This document shows, one piece after another, positions 1 to 6,612 of a stretch of 17,596 nucleotides of DNA. This DNA is from JBEKJU01 sp050011095 (GTDB lineage Bacteria > Desulfobacterota > Syntrophorhabdia > Syntrophorhabdales > WCHB1-27). The DNA is taken from the NCBI GenBank assembly GCA_050011095.1, contig JBEKJU010000054.1, positions 1-17,596 on the forward strand. Direction: 5' to 3'. Numbering within the stretch: position 1 is the first letter of the stretch; each line of letters opens with the position of its first letter. The notes beneath the pieces are model-generated. The model made no database searches. It was not told where the DNA came from and was given only the letters and a program-made list of their open reading frames with translations. The translations under genes and the position numbers were made by a program.

Positions 1-2
1 TC

Positions 3-335
3 AGGAACCGCGCCAAGGTGCGCTCGGCCGTGACCAATGCGCAAGCGTTCTTGAAGGTCCGGGACGAGTTCGGCAGCTTTGAGCGGTTTATCTGGCAGTT
101 TACCGGCGGCGCGCCACTGGTCAACCATTGGGAAGCCATGTCGCAGGTGCCCGCCCGCTCGGAGCAATCAGACAACATGTCACGGGAGCTCGGGCAGCGG
201 GGTTTCAAGTTTGTGGGCAGCGTGATCTGCTACGCCTTCATGCAGGCAGCGGGCATGGTGAACGACCACCTGGTGACCTGTCCACGATGGACCGAGTTGC
301 AAAAACGCACCTCTTCGCCCGGTCGTCGGGATTAA
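3..335 (+). CDS. tag: DNA-3-methyladenine glycosylase I, C-terminal part (cut by window edge)
   Basis: This is the C-terminal part of the base-excision repair enzyme Tag, which removes 3-methyladenine from alkylated DNA. The reading frame is open from base 3 with no start codon, so the gene begins left of the window. About 110 residues are seen, out of a usual length near 190. The segment contains the family stretch NAQAFLKVRDEFGSF, followed by IWQF, RGFKFVGS and YAFMQAAGMVNDHLVTC. The closing H-x3-C (HLVTC) corresponds to the C-terminal histidine and cysteine of the zinc site in E. coli Tag. It ends in TAA about 16 residues after that cysteine, close to the usual C-terminus, so this end looks intact. 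The neighbour to the right is a pseudogene, so tag may be a passenger in the accessory region or the last gene of a chromosomal block. Confidence 0.9.
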   Translation, partial: RNRAKVRSAVTNAQAFLKVRDEFGSFERFIWQFTGGAPLVNHWEAMSQVPARSEQSDNMSRELGQRGFKFVGSVICYAFMQAAGMVNDHLVTCPRWTELQKRTSSPGRRD

Positions 336-358
336 GCGAAACCCGAACTCCTCCACTC

Positions 359-1487
359 CTTTCATTTGCTCAGCCGTTGAAGATATCCCTTCTCGCCTTG
401 ATTTGGCAATCAGGCAAGGAGGCCCATATCCTCTTGCGGGATTATGCTCGTGGCGTTGTCGAGCGTGCAATTTACCTTGGCGCCGACCTCGACGTAGTGG
501 AGAAAAATATTCGTCCTCCGTCCTGTATACTAGCGAGTGGCCCGTCATCCCGTCAAAAGATGAAATTAAGCCGCTCCTGCCCGACTGGTCCACAGGCTCG
601 AGCGGTGATCGCGATCGTACATGGGCGTGGAACCGTATCGGCGCTTCCGTAATGGAGGATGACTTCGCGCATTACGTGATTGGAAGCAATTCGGAGTGGC
701 TGCCGCTGGGGATAGACGAGCCGATATGGCAGTCTCCTGACGAGCGCCTCACTGTCCTCCTTGAAGAATTATCCGCTGACGAAAAATCTGCCTGGGGAAC
801 ATTCAAGGTAGCCGAAGATGAAGTCACACGGTTCTTCCGGAATAGCTTCCAAGTCCAAATTCGAAAAGTTGTCCGAGATGAACAATCGGCAGTGATGCAC
901 TTTCCGAGGTTGAAGATAGTAATAGGGACGATCCAGACTTAGAAAGGGCAAAAGAGGAGAAAAATGCTGCCCATGCAGTACTAAAGTCGGTTCTGACAGA
1001 GGAGCATGCTCGACGTCTTGAGAATATCTTGAGCGATAAGGAGGCCGGCGAGCTTCGACCACGTTTCGGCCCTCGGCTTGTGCAGCGTTACATCCTGTGG
1101 CGCGTGTTCAACATGGGATGGACCACAGAGCGCTTCGGCCATTTCGATGAAACATACATCGGCTACCGCGAGGATGCCCGGCGAAGGTGATAGCGGCTGT
1201 CTTGGAATATTCGAGCAAAAGGGGTGGTTTAGACTGTTCTATTGACGAAGGCTTCGCCCTCCGTCTCCCGTCGCGCGAGCTGGTGGCGGGCCTCGGATTG
1301 TACTGGACGGGGAGAGGCGCAGAGTACGTCGACGACAGCGGCCGACTCATTGCATTCGATCCGACTGCCAACGAAGGCGGTCCGGACGCCCTTCTCGTAG
1401 AGCAGGTGCTCCGGACGTGCTGCTTGCTGCCAAGAAGCTCGGAATCTGTTGGGTTGTAATAGACGAGAAGCATGCGGTTCAGCCTGG
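359..1487 (+). pseudogene. Remnant of a large accessory protein, several frameshifts; possible defence NTPase
   Basis: Protein-like sequence runs through this stretch, but only by changing frame at least four times. The first block (about 359-510) reads FAQPLKISLLALIW, then LLRDYARGVVERAIYLGADL. The second (about 530-882, another frame) includes WPVIPSKDEIKPLLPDW, NRIGASVMEDDFAHYVIG and SPDERLTVLLEELSADE. The third (about 885-1190) includes LVQRYILWRVFNMGWTTERF. The fourth (about 1187-1405) includes LVAGLGLYWTGRGAEYVDDS, and the fifth (about 1410-1487) reads LLAAKKLGICWVVIDEKH. No single ORF spans these, and part of the protein between blocks three and four appears to be missing. The patterns remind me of the C-terminal portions of very large bacterial NTPase or ATP-binding proteins found in defence islands (AVAST-like), but this is recollection, not a search result. 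The palindrome at 1488 abuts the end. Confidence 0.6.
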
Positions 1488-1525
1488 AATGAATTACCCC
1501 GCTGCTTGCGGCGGGGTAATTCATT
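1488..1525. repeat. Perfect 15-bp inverted repeat (REP/terminator-like hairpin)
   Basis: AATGAATTACCCCGC at 1488-1502 is matched exactly by its reverse complement at 1511-1525, leaving an 8-base loop (TGCTTGCG). The stem has a GC-rich top and an AT-rich base. There is no T-run after it on either strand, so it is not a classic intrinsic terminator. GC-rich extragenic hairpins of this sort resemble REP elements mobilised by RAYT (IS200-like) transposases; that link is inference. It sits exactly where the decayed coding sequence stops. Confidence 0.7.
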
Positions 1526-1607
1526 GCCCGCCGTTGAGCTTTTCTTGTTGGTTAGCTCTCGGGGCATGGGGATATGAAGAAGCAGAATCCCGTGGCAAAG
1601 ACAACGG

Positions 1608-1640
1608 GCCACTACTGCGACAACTTGTTGCAGTAGTGGC
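1608..1640. repeat. 33-bp near-perfect palindrome
   Basis: GCCACTACTGC (1608-1618) pairs with GCAGTAGTGGC (1630-1640). The inner bases continue the pairing with one G-T wobble, leaving only about three unpaired bases at the centre. It lies 82 bp after the palindrome at 1488-1525. Together they may be the two hairpins of one REP doublet or of a small non-coding element inserted between two broken genes. No T-run follows. Confidence 0.6.
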
Positions 1641-1650
1641 TTGGGGCCAA

Positions 1651-1869
1651 CATTCCGAGAGCCTTCAAACGTTCCTGAAACTCCCAAACAGATCTGTAGC
1701 GCATCTGAATGCGGCGAGAAACTACAATGTATTAAAAACAGAACTGGAACAGGCGAAAGCAATAGCGCCTAACGATTGGCAGAAATTCATGGATGACTTC
1801 AGAAAGAAACTGGAAAGAACGCTCAGAGATGCGCCGCCTATTCCTCGTAGCTATTACAGGGACAAATAA
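1651..1869 (+). pseudogene. C-terminal fragment resembling a SLATT-type two-TM effector
   Basis: The frame gives SLQTFLKLPNRSVAHLNAAR, then NYNVLKTELEQ, WQKFMDDFRKKLERTL and a terminal PPIPRSYYRDK before TAA. The order (LQTFL..., H..AA..Y..LK.ELEQ, a second amphipathic helix, then a proline-rich P.IP..YY tail) resembles the cytoplasmic part that follows the two membrane helices in SLATT-domain proteins. These are SMODS/SLOG-associated effectors thought to act in nucleotide-triggered defence. Here the membrane segment is absent: upstream sequence in the same frame runs straight into the palindrome at 1608-1640. No start codon or ribosome-binding site fits. I read it as a broken gene. Family assignment rests on pattern memory and is tentative; the protein-like composition is clear. 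Confidence 0.45.
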
Positions 1870-2330
1870 TCTGGAATACGATAACCACGGTAAGGCAGTC
1901 ACTATTATCGGCAGGCCACTCCGGCGTAAATATCCAAAAACCATGACAAAAACTGCGCCGCTGACCAATAAATTTCTTGACAACGCCCGTTCAGGTATGA
2001 CATAAAATATTTAGATTAGTATCTTTATTAGGCTTACCGAAATCTCCCAGACGTCTTGGGAAGCCCAAACACTCTGAGAAATCAGGGAGACCAAACTCGA
2101 CAAATCCGTTCACAGTAATGAAGTGTTTTGTCCAACGCCCATATGGGCGATTAACGCTGAGGCCAGGAAGGTCTCAAGGTAAAATGCTTTGTGATGCATC
2201 ATGCGGAGGATACACTCATTAGCCGCAGGAAGAGGATCTCTTGCGGGGCAGCGCAAACCGCACGCACTAGGTGCGAAGACAGACTGACGTATGGAGCGGT
2301 AACACGAGGGGCGCTGAAACAATCCCCACC
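1870..2330. other. Gene-free stretch, no recognisable feature
   Basis: No ORF here has a convincing start, ribosome-binding site or protein-like composition. The stretch is more AT-rich than its surroundings, especially around 1985-2045. It holds a short palindrome AGACGTCT (within 2048-2062, flanked by CCC and, after a one-base bulge, GGG). It is probably decayed mobile DNA between the broken genes to the left and the small gene ending at 2331. Confidence 0.5.
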
Positions 2331-2804
2331 CTATTCGGGACGCTTCCCGAACTGGCGCTCATATGTCGCGTCCGTGAAGATTTTTCTCAAAAAAGAGAAG
2401 CCTATCTTGATCTTGTGTGTGTCAGAAAGGTAGGTTTCAATCTCGCGCCAGCTTAAGCCCTTCTCGCGGAGGTCCTTAAGCTCGTGATAATGCAGGCGAA
2501 CGAAAGCCGTCTTGACGTTCGGTTTACTTCGCCTTGCTCCTTTGACCCTCCATAGCCTGATGGCTGTTGCCAGCCTTTCCGTTTCTTCGTCGCGCTCCCC
2601 GCGACGCGACTCGGAAAGCTTCATGGCATGGAGGGCTTCCAACAACCCCTTATAGGTTTCTTCGGCCGATTGATCCTTGCCGAGGCACATCCGGTGGGCG
2701 TGTATCCTCGCCTGCTCCGGAAGTGCTCCGTAGTACCGGGCAAGGATTTGGCGATAATCGGCGGTGAAGCCCGATCTTTCCATGATCTCCAGATCGTAGT
2801 CCAT
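2331..2804 (-). CDS. Hypothetical protein with possible HTH-like C-terminal region (mobile-element associated)
   Basis: This is a 157-residue protein of unknown function. The start ATG at 2804 is chosen because GAGGAGGG lies just upstream at good spacing; the longer frame to 2951 would run through the palindromic intergenic region and looks non-coding. The N-terminal half (residues 1-65) is helical in character, with LARYYGALPEQARIHAHRM. The middle (65-95) is highly charged. The C-terminal part (about 103-145) reads LHYHELKDLREKGLSWREIE followed by TYLSDTHKIKIGFSFLRKIF. That is a pattern expected of a helix-turn-helix (REKGLSWREIETYL as helix-turn-recognition helix) and resembles small accessory proteins of conjugative or mobilisable elements. 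It is divergent from the recombinase cassette and shares its intergenic region, so a regulator of that cassette is a reasonable guess, not shown. Confidence 0.7.
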   Translation of the reverse strand: MDYDLEIMERSGFTADYRQILARYYGALPEQARIHAHRMCLGKDQSAEETYKGLLEALHAMKLSESRRGERDEETERLATAIRLWRVKGARRSKPNVKTAFVRLHYHELKDLREKGLSWREIETYLSDTHKIKIGFSFLRKIFTDATYERQFGKRPE

Positions 2805-2827
2805 TGATCCCTCCTCGTGCTCAAGTG

Positions 2828-2840
2828 TGTGTACTACACA
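2828..2840. promoter_or_regulatory. Operator-like palindrome TGTGTA-C-TACACA
   Basis: Six-base arms TGTGTA and TACACA flank a single central C. The site lies 24 bases upstream of the start codon of the minus-strand gene at 2804, where a repressor would overlap the promoter or leader. Symmetry is perfect, but no family of regulator can be named. Confidence 0.4.
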
Positions 2841-2908
2841 AAAGGCAGTATCGCACGAGAAAGAGGGAAGCATCAAGGGATTTACGGGATCGGAGAGAGT
2901 AGACCTAA

Positions 2909-2932
2909 AGTGTGCGCTTGTCAGCGCACACT
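2909..2932. promoter_or_regulatory. Inverted repeat, 9-bp perfect arms, in divergent intergenic region
   Basis: AGTGTGCGC (2909-2917) and GCGCACACT (2924-2932) form perfect arms with a 6-base spacer (TTGTCA). There is no T-run on either side, which argues against a terminator. Its place between a putative regulator gene and the recombinase cassette suggests an operator or a recombination-protein binding site. Confidence 0.45.
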
Positions 2933-3134
2933 GACTAGTGGAGCATTCCAATGAATACGAATTCCGTATCTCTGGCTGTACCGGTTCTCCCCGCGGTTAT
3001 TCACGGGCAGCCATTTTTGAAAAAACGAGCCGTGGAAGTGGACGGTGGCCACTTCAAAAAAACACTGGATGGACCCAAGATGATCCGAGCCGGCGGATCG
3101 AAGAAAGCCGGTACAACGAAAAGAGGAGACTACT

Positions 3135-4079
3135 ATGAAGAAAGGCTCTATCCATTTTCAGATACAGCAGTTGTTCTTGAAGAGCGGCGTATTCACGCCC
3201 GGCGTCAGCAAGCACGAGGCAAAGCTCCGTGCCCGGGAGAAAGGCATCAGTTCCTGGAAGGAGATGGGCGAGGCGCACACGATTTACAGCTTCGAGACGG
3301 CAGACGCCTACCTTGGCGTCTGGCACCAGCTCGGGCGCCACGCGCACCTCCACGGTCTGAACTCGATTGACGACCTCACCCAGGAACACGTGCGGGCCTA
3401 TCTGTCATCGAAGATAGAAGAGGGAGTGGCCCGGAGCACCTATCGGCTCCACACAGCGGCTATCATGAAATTTGAGAAGGCTCTGCGCCTGCGAGGCATG
3501 GCTGTTCCCTCCTTCAGGCCGGTGATCGGCGAGTTGGCAAAAGCCGTAAGGGCCCTCAAGCAGGACCACCTTCCCCGCGCCTACGTCGACCCTCCCGCCC
3601 TTATCCACGCCATCGCCCGCGAGCCCCTTCGCCTCATCGCCTGCCTCCAGTATGAGGGCGGCGCCCGCGTGCGGGAGGTATCACTCATCAAAGAAGTGCA
3701 GCTTCTGGGGGAGGAAGAAGACGGGCTAACCGGCGCTATAATGGGAAAGATTCATCTCATCCACTGCAAGGGCGGCCTCGAACGGGACATACTTGTCTCC
3801 CTTCCCACCTATGGAACATTGGCAAGAGCCATCAGGGCCGGAGACCCTTTCAAGATCAATGCGGAAGTTTACCGGCGCGCCGTTGTTAGGGCAGCCCGTG
3901 AGAGCTGTCAGGATTACCACGGCACCCATGGTCTGCGCTGGAATTTCGCCCAAAGACGGTTCATTTCCTGTAGAGACCACGGATTGTCCGAAGAGCAGGC
4001 GCTCAAGAAAGTGAGCAGGGAGATGGGCCATCGAAGGGCGCGCATCACCCTGCGCTACCTGCTTCCGACGCCATACTGA
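3135..4079 (+). CDS. Tyrosine recombinase (first of two)
   Basis: This is a site-specific DNA strand-transfer enzyme of the tyrosine recombinase family, 314 residues. GAGGAG six bases before ATG supports the start. Residues about 50-120 form the SAM-like DNA-binding domain (YSFETADAYLGVWHQLGRHA, then TQEHVRAYLSSKIEEGV). The catalytic domain follows with all expected residues: Arg178 in GGARVREV, Lys212 in HCKGG, His265 and Arg268 in HGLRW, His299 in MGHRR, and the nucleophile Tyr308 in LRYL. The protein stops six residues after the tyrosine, which is short but not unusual. The frame is intact. The excisionase-like gene begins 9 bases after its stop, so the two are probably co-transcribed. It is quite different in sequence from the second recombinase at 4417, so this is not a recent duplication. 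It could serve integration at another site, dimer resolution, or act with its neighbour. Confidence 0.85.
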   Translation: MKKGSIHFQIQQLFLKSGVFTPGVSKHEAKLRAREKGISSWKEMGEAHTIYSFETADAYLGVWHQLGRHAHLHGLNSIDDLTQEHVRAYLSSKIEEGVARSTYRLHTAAIMKFEKALRLRGMAVPSFRPVIGELAKAVRALKQDHLPRAYVDPPALIHAIAREPLRLIACLQYEGGARVREVSLIKEVQLLGEEEDGLTGAIMGKIHLIHCKGGLERDILVSLPTYGTLARAIRAGDPFKINAEVYRRAVVRAARESCQDYHGTHGLRWNFAQRRFISCRDHGLSEEQALKKVSREMGHRRARITLRYLLPTPY

Positions 4080-4088
4080 GGGGCCGAC

Positions 4089-4415
4089 ATGGACGAGCTC
4101 TGGGACGTCGGAAAGCTCTCTCAGTACCTCGGTATCAAGAAGTCGACCCTTTATGCGTTGGTCGAGCGGAAAGAGATACCCTTTTATCGCATCGGAAGGC
4201 TCGCGCGGTTCAAGCTCTCCGAGATCAATGAATGGCTCCTTACGAAGAAGCAGGGCAAGCAGGAAGTCCCAATCGCGAGGGCACACAGGAAACGGGAGAG
4301 TCTTTCCTCTTCCGCGGCGCAGATCGTGAGGGCCGCCATTGACGAGGTGAACCCCGGACGGTATAATCGTCGTGGGAAATCAGACCGTATCAAGGGCCTC
4401 GGAAAGGAGGGATGA
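4089..4415 (+). CDS. Excisionase-like helix-turn-helix protein
   Basis: This is a 108-residue DNA-binding protein. Residues about 3-50 match the MerR-like winged HTH of excisionases and AlpA-type proteins (HTH_17): LWDVGKLSQYLGIKKSTLYA, then ERKEIPFYRIGRLARFKLSE and a closing INEWL. The C-terminal half is basic (KRES, RYNRRGKSDRIKG) and has no recognised domain. It starts 9 bases after the first recombinase and ends 1 base before the integrase start codon. It should therefore be translated with both and likely sets the direction of recombination or represses the cassette promoter. GAGG seven bases before ATG gives a modest ribosome-binding site. No frame damage is seen. Confidence 0.85.
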   Translation: MDELWDVGKLSQYLGIKKSTLYALVERKEIPFYRIGRLARFKLSEINEWLLTKKQGKQEVPIARAHRKRESLSSSAAQIVRAAIDEVNPGRYNRRGKSDRIKGLGKEG

Positions 4416-4416
4416 T

Positions 4417-5505
4417 ATGGGGTTGTACAGAAGAGGCCCGACATGGTGGATCAGCTTTACCTACAACGGACGGCAGGTGAGGCAGTCCACCGAGACGAAC
4501 GACAAGAAGACGGCGGAGAAGATTTATCACAAGGTGATGACGGATGTGGCGGAGGGAAAGTGGTTTGAAGAGGCGACGAAGGTGAAAGAAGCGACCTTTC
4601 AGGAACTGGCTGATGACCTTTTCGACGACTACAAGGTGAACCTGCGCAAGTCGCTCTGGAGGGTCGAGATATGCGTCAAGCACCTGGAGGGGCATTTCAA
4701 GGGCTATCCGGCAAAGGAGATAACGACCCAGGACATCCGGAAATATATCTCCGTGCGACTCGGAGAGGGGGCGAAAAACGGGACGATCAACAGGGAGCTC
4801 ACGACCTTGAAGAGGATGTTCTCCCTGGCGGCCAAGCAGACGCCTCCAAGAGTGACGGTCACGCCGTATATCCCGAAGCTGAAGGAGGCCAATGTCCGAA
4901 CCGGATACTTCGAGTACGGCGAGTACGCGAGGCTGAAGGACGCCTTGCCTGACCACCTTAGGCCGGCGCTTATCATGGGGTACTACACGGGCATGCGGAA
5001 GACGGAGATCCTCTCCTTGACCTGGCGGCAGGTGGATATGGCCGAAAGGAGCGTGACGCTTGACCCGGGCACAACGAAAAACGACGAGCAGCGCACGATC
5101 TACCTGAGTGGCGAACTTCACGCCGCGATACGCAATCAGAAGACGGTACGGGACAGCATGTACCCCACCTGCCCTTACGTGTTCTTCCGGGAAGGCCAGA
5201 AGATAAAGCATATACGTAAGGCATGGGCCAGCGCGTGCGAGGCCGCCGGAATCGAGGGTAAGCTCTTTCACGACCTCAGAAGGACGGCCGTGCGGAACAT
5301 GGTCAGGGCCGGCGTGTCAGAGAAGGTCGCGATGAAAATCAGCGGGCACAAGACGAGGGCGGTCTTCGACCGGTACAACATCGTCAACGAAAAGGACCTC
5401 AGAGACGCCTGCGAGCGGGTGTCCCGGCTGGTCGAAAACGCCGCCAAGGACCTTCGTCAGGATCAAAATTATCACAAATTTATCACAATTGACGGCGCGG
5501 GGTAA
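4417..5505 (+). CDS. Tyrosine integrase, probably selC-targeting
   Basis: This 362-residue phage-type integrase has AAGGAGG six bases before the ATG at 4417; an upstream in-frame ATG at 4372 lies inside the excisionase gene and lacks such a site. The N-terminus (MGLYRRGPTWWISFTYNGRQ) is the arm-type binding domain of tRNA-targeting island integrases. Residues about 58-140 form the core-binding domain. The catalytic set is complete: Arg194 (GMRKTEI), Lys221 (TTKNDEQ), His285 and Arg288 (HDLRRT), His311 (SGHKT) and Tyr320 (FDRYNI). The stop lies 55 bp from the 3' end of selC, the standard layout for an element integrated into a tRNA gene. The element therefore extends to the left. The gene appears intact, so the enzyme may still be active even though genes farther left are broken. 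Confidence 0.92.
   Translation: MGLYRRGPTWWISFTYNGRQVRQSTETNDKKTAEKIYHKVMTDVAEGKWFEEATKVKEATFQELADDLFDDYKVNLRKSLWRVEICVKHLEGHFKGYPAKEITTQDIRKYISVRLGEGAKNGTINRELTTLKRMFSLAAKQTPPRVTVTPYIPKLKEANVRTGYFEYGEYARLKDALPDHLRPALIMGYYTGMRKTEILSLTWRQVDMAERSVTLDPGTTKNDEQRTIYLSGELHAAIRNQKTVRDSMYPTCPYVFFREGQKIKHIRKAWASACEAAGIEGKLFHDLRRTAVRNMVRAGVSEKVAMKISGHKTRAVFDRYNIVNEKDLRDACERVSRLVENAAKDLRQDQNYHKFITIDGAG
5469..5488. repeat. Two 9-bp direct repeats TTATCACAA, one helical turn apart
   Basis: TTATCACAA occurs at 5469-5477 and again at 5480-5488, an 11-bp period. The repeats overlap the last codons of the integrase and lie about 75-90 bp from the selC 3' end. Arm-type integrase-binding sites are short direct repeats in this kind of position, so these are candidates. 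They could also be simple coincidence in an AT-rich tail. Confidence 0.35.
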
Positions 5506-5560
5506 ACGTGTGTATTTATTTACGTACACTGCTTGCTTGTAAGTGGGTGATTTTATTGAA

Positions 5561-5590
5561 TGGCGGAAGTGCATGGGAATCGAACCCACC
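5561..5590 (-). other. Predicted att core at the 3' end of selC
   Basis: Island integrases of this type usually recombine within the 3' part of a tRNA gene (T-arm to CCA), leaving the tRNA intact on one side. With the integrase to the left, the crossover should lie within roughly these bases. I found no second copy of this sequence in the window, so the other end of the element must be beyond the left edge, lost, or too diverged. Exact boundaries cannot be set from here. Confidence 0.35.
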
Positions 5591-5656
5591 CACAAGCTCG
5601 TCACCTGTGCACTGGTTTTGAAGACCAGGAGGCCCACCAGGCGCCTTGGCACTTCC
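5561..5656 (-). tRNA. selC: tRNA-Sec (anticodon TCA)
   Basis: This is selenocysteine tRNA, which is charged with serine, converted by SelA (or PSTK/SepSecS) and delivered to in-frame UGA codons by SelB. The 96-nt gene has the diagnostic 8-bp acceptor stem (GGAAGTGC with GCACTTCC), discriminator G, and encoded CCA. The anticodon stem CTGGT/ACCAG has loop CTTCAAA, giving anticodon TCA (5619-5621). A long variable arm is present (CACAGG paired with CTTGTG). The T-arm is GTGGG-TTCGATT-CCCAT. These features distinguish it from an ordinary suppressor tRNA. It marks the border between the accessory region to the left and the chromosome to the right. selC is a classic integration site for islands such as LEE and for P4-like phages in enterobacteria. 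Confidence 0.95.
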
Positions 5657-5984
5657 CTGAACCTACAGTTTCACATAAATGGCTATTGTTTGCAAGTGCG
5701 CGAAAGAGGACGCAAACGCATCAACTACGCTGCCTTCACCCTCTTTTGGCCTTTCGGCCGTAATTCAGATTCACGCTAAAACCTCTTTCGGGTATCAAAA
5801 AGGATTCATGTGGCGTCGTTCGTCAGGGAGACAGGGAACTATCTGGTTCGCCGGCGAGAAAAAGGGACGTCGGGCTCCAATGTTCGAGCATGGGGCGGGA
5901 AACCTCGTCGGCCTTCGAGTTCCTGCCCCGGCAGCAAGGGGGACGATTCCTTAAGGTCGCCGTGTGTCCTCGTAACGTATCGAT
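5657..5984. other. Intergenic region between the hemerythrin gene and selC
   Basis: These 328 bp show no convincing gene on either strand. A tiny hairpin with a GAAA tetraloop (GGCC-GAAA-GGCC on the minus strand, 5748-5759) is present without a T-run. The selC promoter should lie in the last 60 bases on the minus strand; TTGCAA and weak AT-rich hexamers occur there, but no pair is good enough to call. Confidence 0.5.
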
Positions 5985-6521
5985 CTATCCCTTGCCCTCG
6001 AGGTTCTCCACCACCGACCTATACTTCTCGTGGATGAGCATTCTGTCGAATTCCCAGAATGACTGAAGCATCTCATCCTGTTCGTGGGTGCTGAAGTAAG
6101 CCATGCAGGGAATGAAGAAGTGTCTGTCTTCCTTTTCAATGTGGACGGGGTAGAAGCGAACAAACTCCTGGATGATTCCCGTGACGTCGGCGAGGGCGGT
6201 CCTGTTCACAAGATAGCGATCCTTCGCGGCAACGAGCCTGGCTGTCATCTCCCGTGCCCGGACATGCTCCTCTTTCAGTTCTTCCATCGTCTCTTTGTAC
6301 TGATCGGAGACGGCCTTCTCCGATAGGAGTCGAAAAAGGATGTCCTCTTCCTTTCCGTGGTGACACCGATCCGCGTAGGTCCTCATGAAATCGACCGCCT
6401 TATCGATGAATTCGGGCCTGACCCTGCCGGTTGTGTTCATCAGATCGACCTCGCCTTTCATCGCCTTGATCGTACGCTCAATAAGCCTGTGCTCTATCAT
6501 CAAAGGCGCAATGGGCATCAT
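5985..6521 (-). CDS. Hemerythrin HHE-domain protein
   Basis: This 178-residue protein is a cytoplasmic four-helix-bundle cation-binding protein with a probable diiron site that binds O2 or NO or senses redox state. The start at 6521 is preceded by AGGAGGG at ideal spacing; the longer frame to 6608 runs nearly to the tRNA-Glu gene and its extra residues look non-coding. Likely metal ligands are in order along the sequence: His11 (IEHRLIE), His54/His55 with Glu58 (CHHGKEED), His86 (EEHVRAR), then His127, Glu131 and His134 (HIEKEDRHFF). There is no signal peptide or fused signalling domain. It follows tRNA-Glu on the same strand by 91 bp and may share its transcript. In strict anaerobes such proteins are usually linked to oxygen or nitrosative stress; here context gives no further clue. 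Confidence 0.9.
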   Translation of the reverse strand: MMPIAPLMIEHRLIERTIKAMKGEVDLMNTTGRVRPEFIDKAVDFMRTYADRCHHGKEEDILFRLLSEKAVSDQYKETMEELKEEHVRAREMTARLVAAKDRYLVNRTALADVTGIIQEFVRFYPVHIEKEDRHFFIPCMAYFSTHEQDEMLQSFWEFDRMLIHEKYRSVVENLEGKG

Positions 6522-6612
6522 GGGCAACCCTCCTAACAGAAAACGACCGAACAACGAAACGTGAAAAGATGTGTGCAAGGCAAGATGTGCGGACCGCGCC
6601 AATATCAAGAAA

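Noticed and set aside
1229..1762. Minus-strand ORFs across the palindromes (1108-1524 and 1229-1762)
   Set aside because: They read through the inverted repeats and oppose protein-like blocks of the pseudogene; typical spurious ORFs created by hairpin repeats.
2938..3138. Two overlapping small plus-strand ORFs before the first recombinase (from 2938 and 2951)
   Set aside because: One has a stop that overlaps the recombinase start (ATGA), hinting at coupling, but composition is not protein-like, ribosome-binding sites are weak, and the longer one runs on as a shadow of the recombinase.
5506..5560. Terminator between the integrase and selC
   Set aside because: The GTGTGTA and TACGTACAC segments pair poorly and no T-run follows.
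6522..6608. N-terminal extension of the hemerythrin-domain protein
   Set aside because: The extension starts five bases from the tRNA-Glu gene and has no family similarity; the ATG at 6521 has an excellent AGGAGGG site and gives the usual N-terminus.
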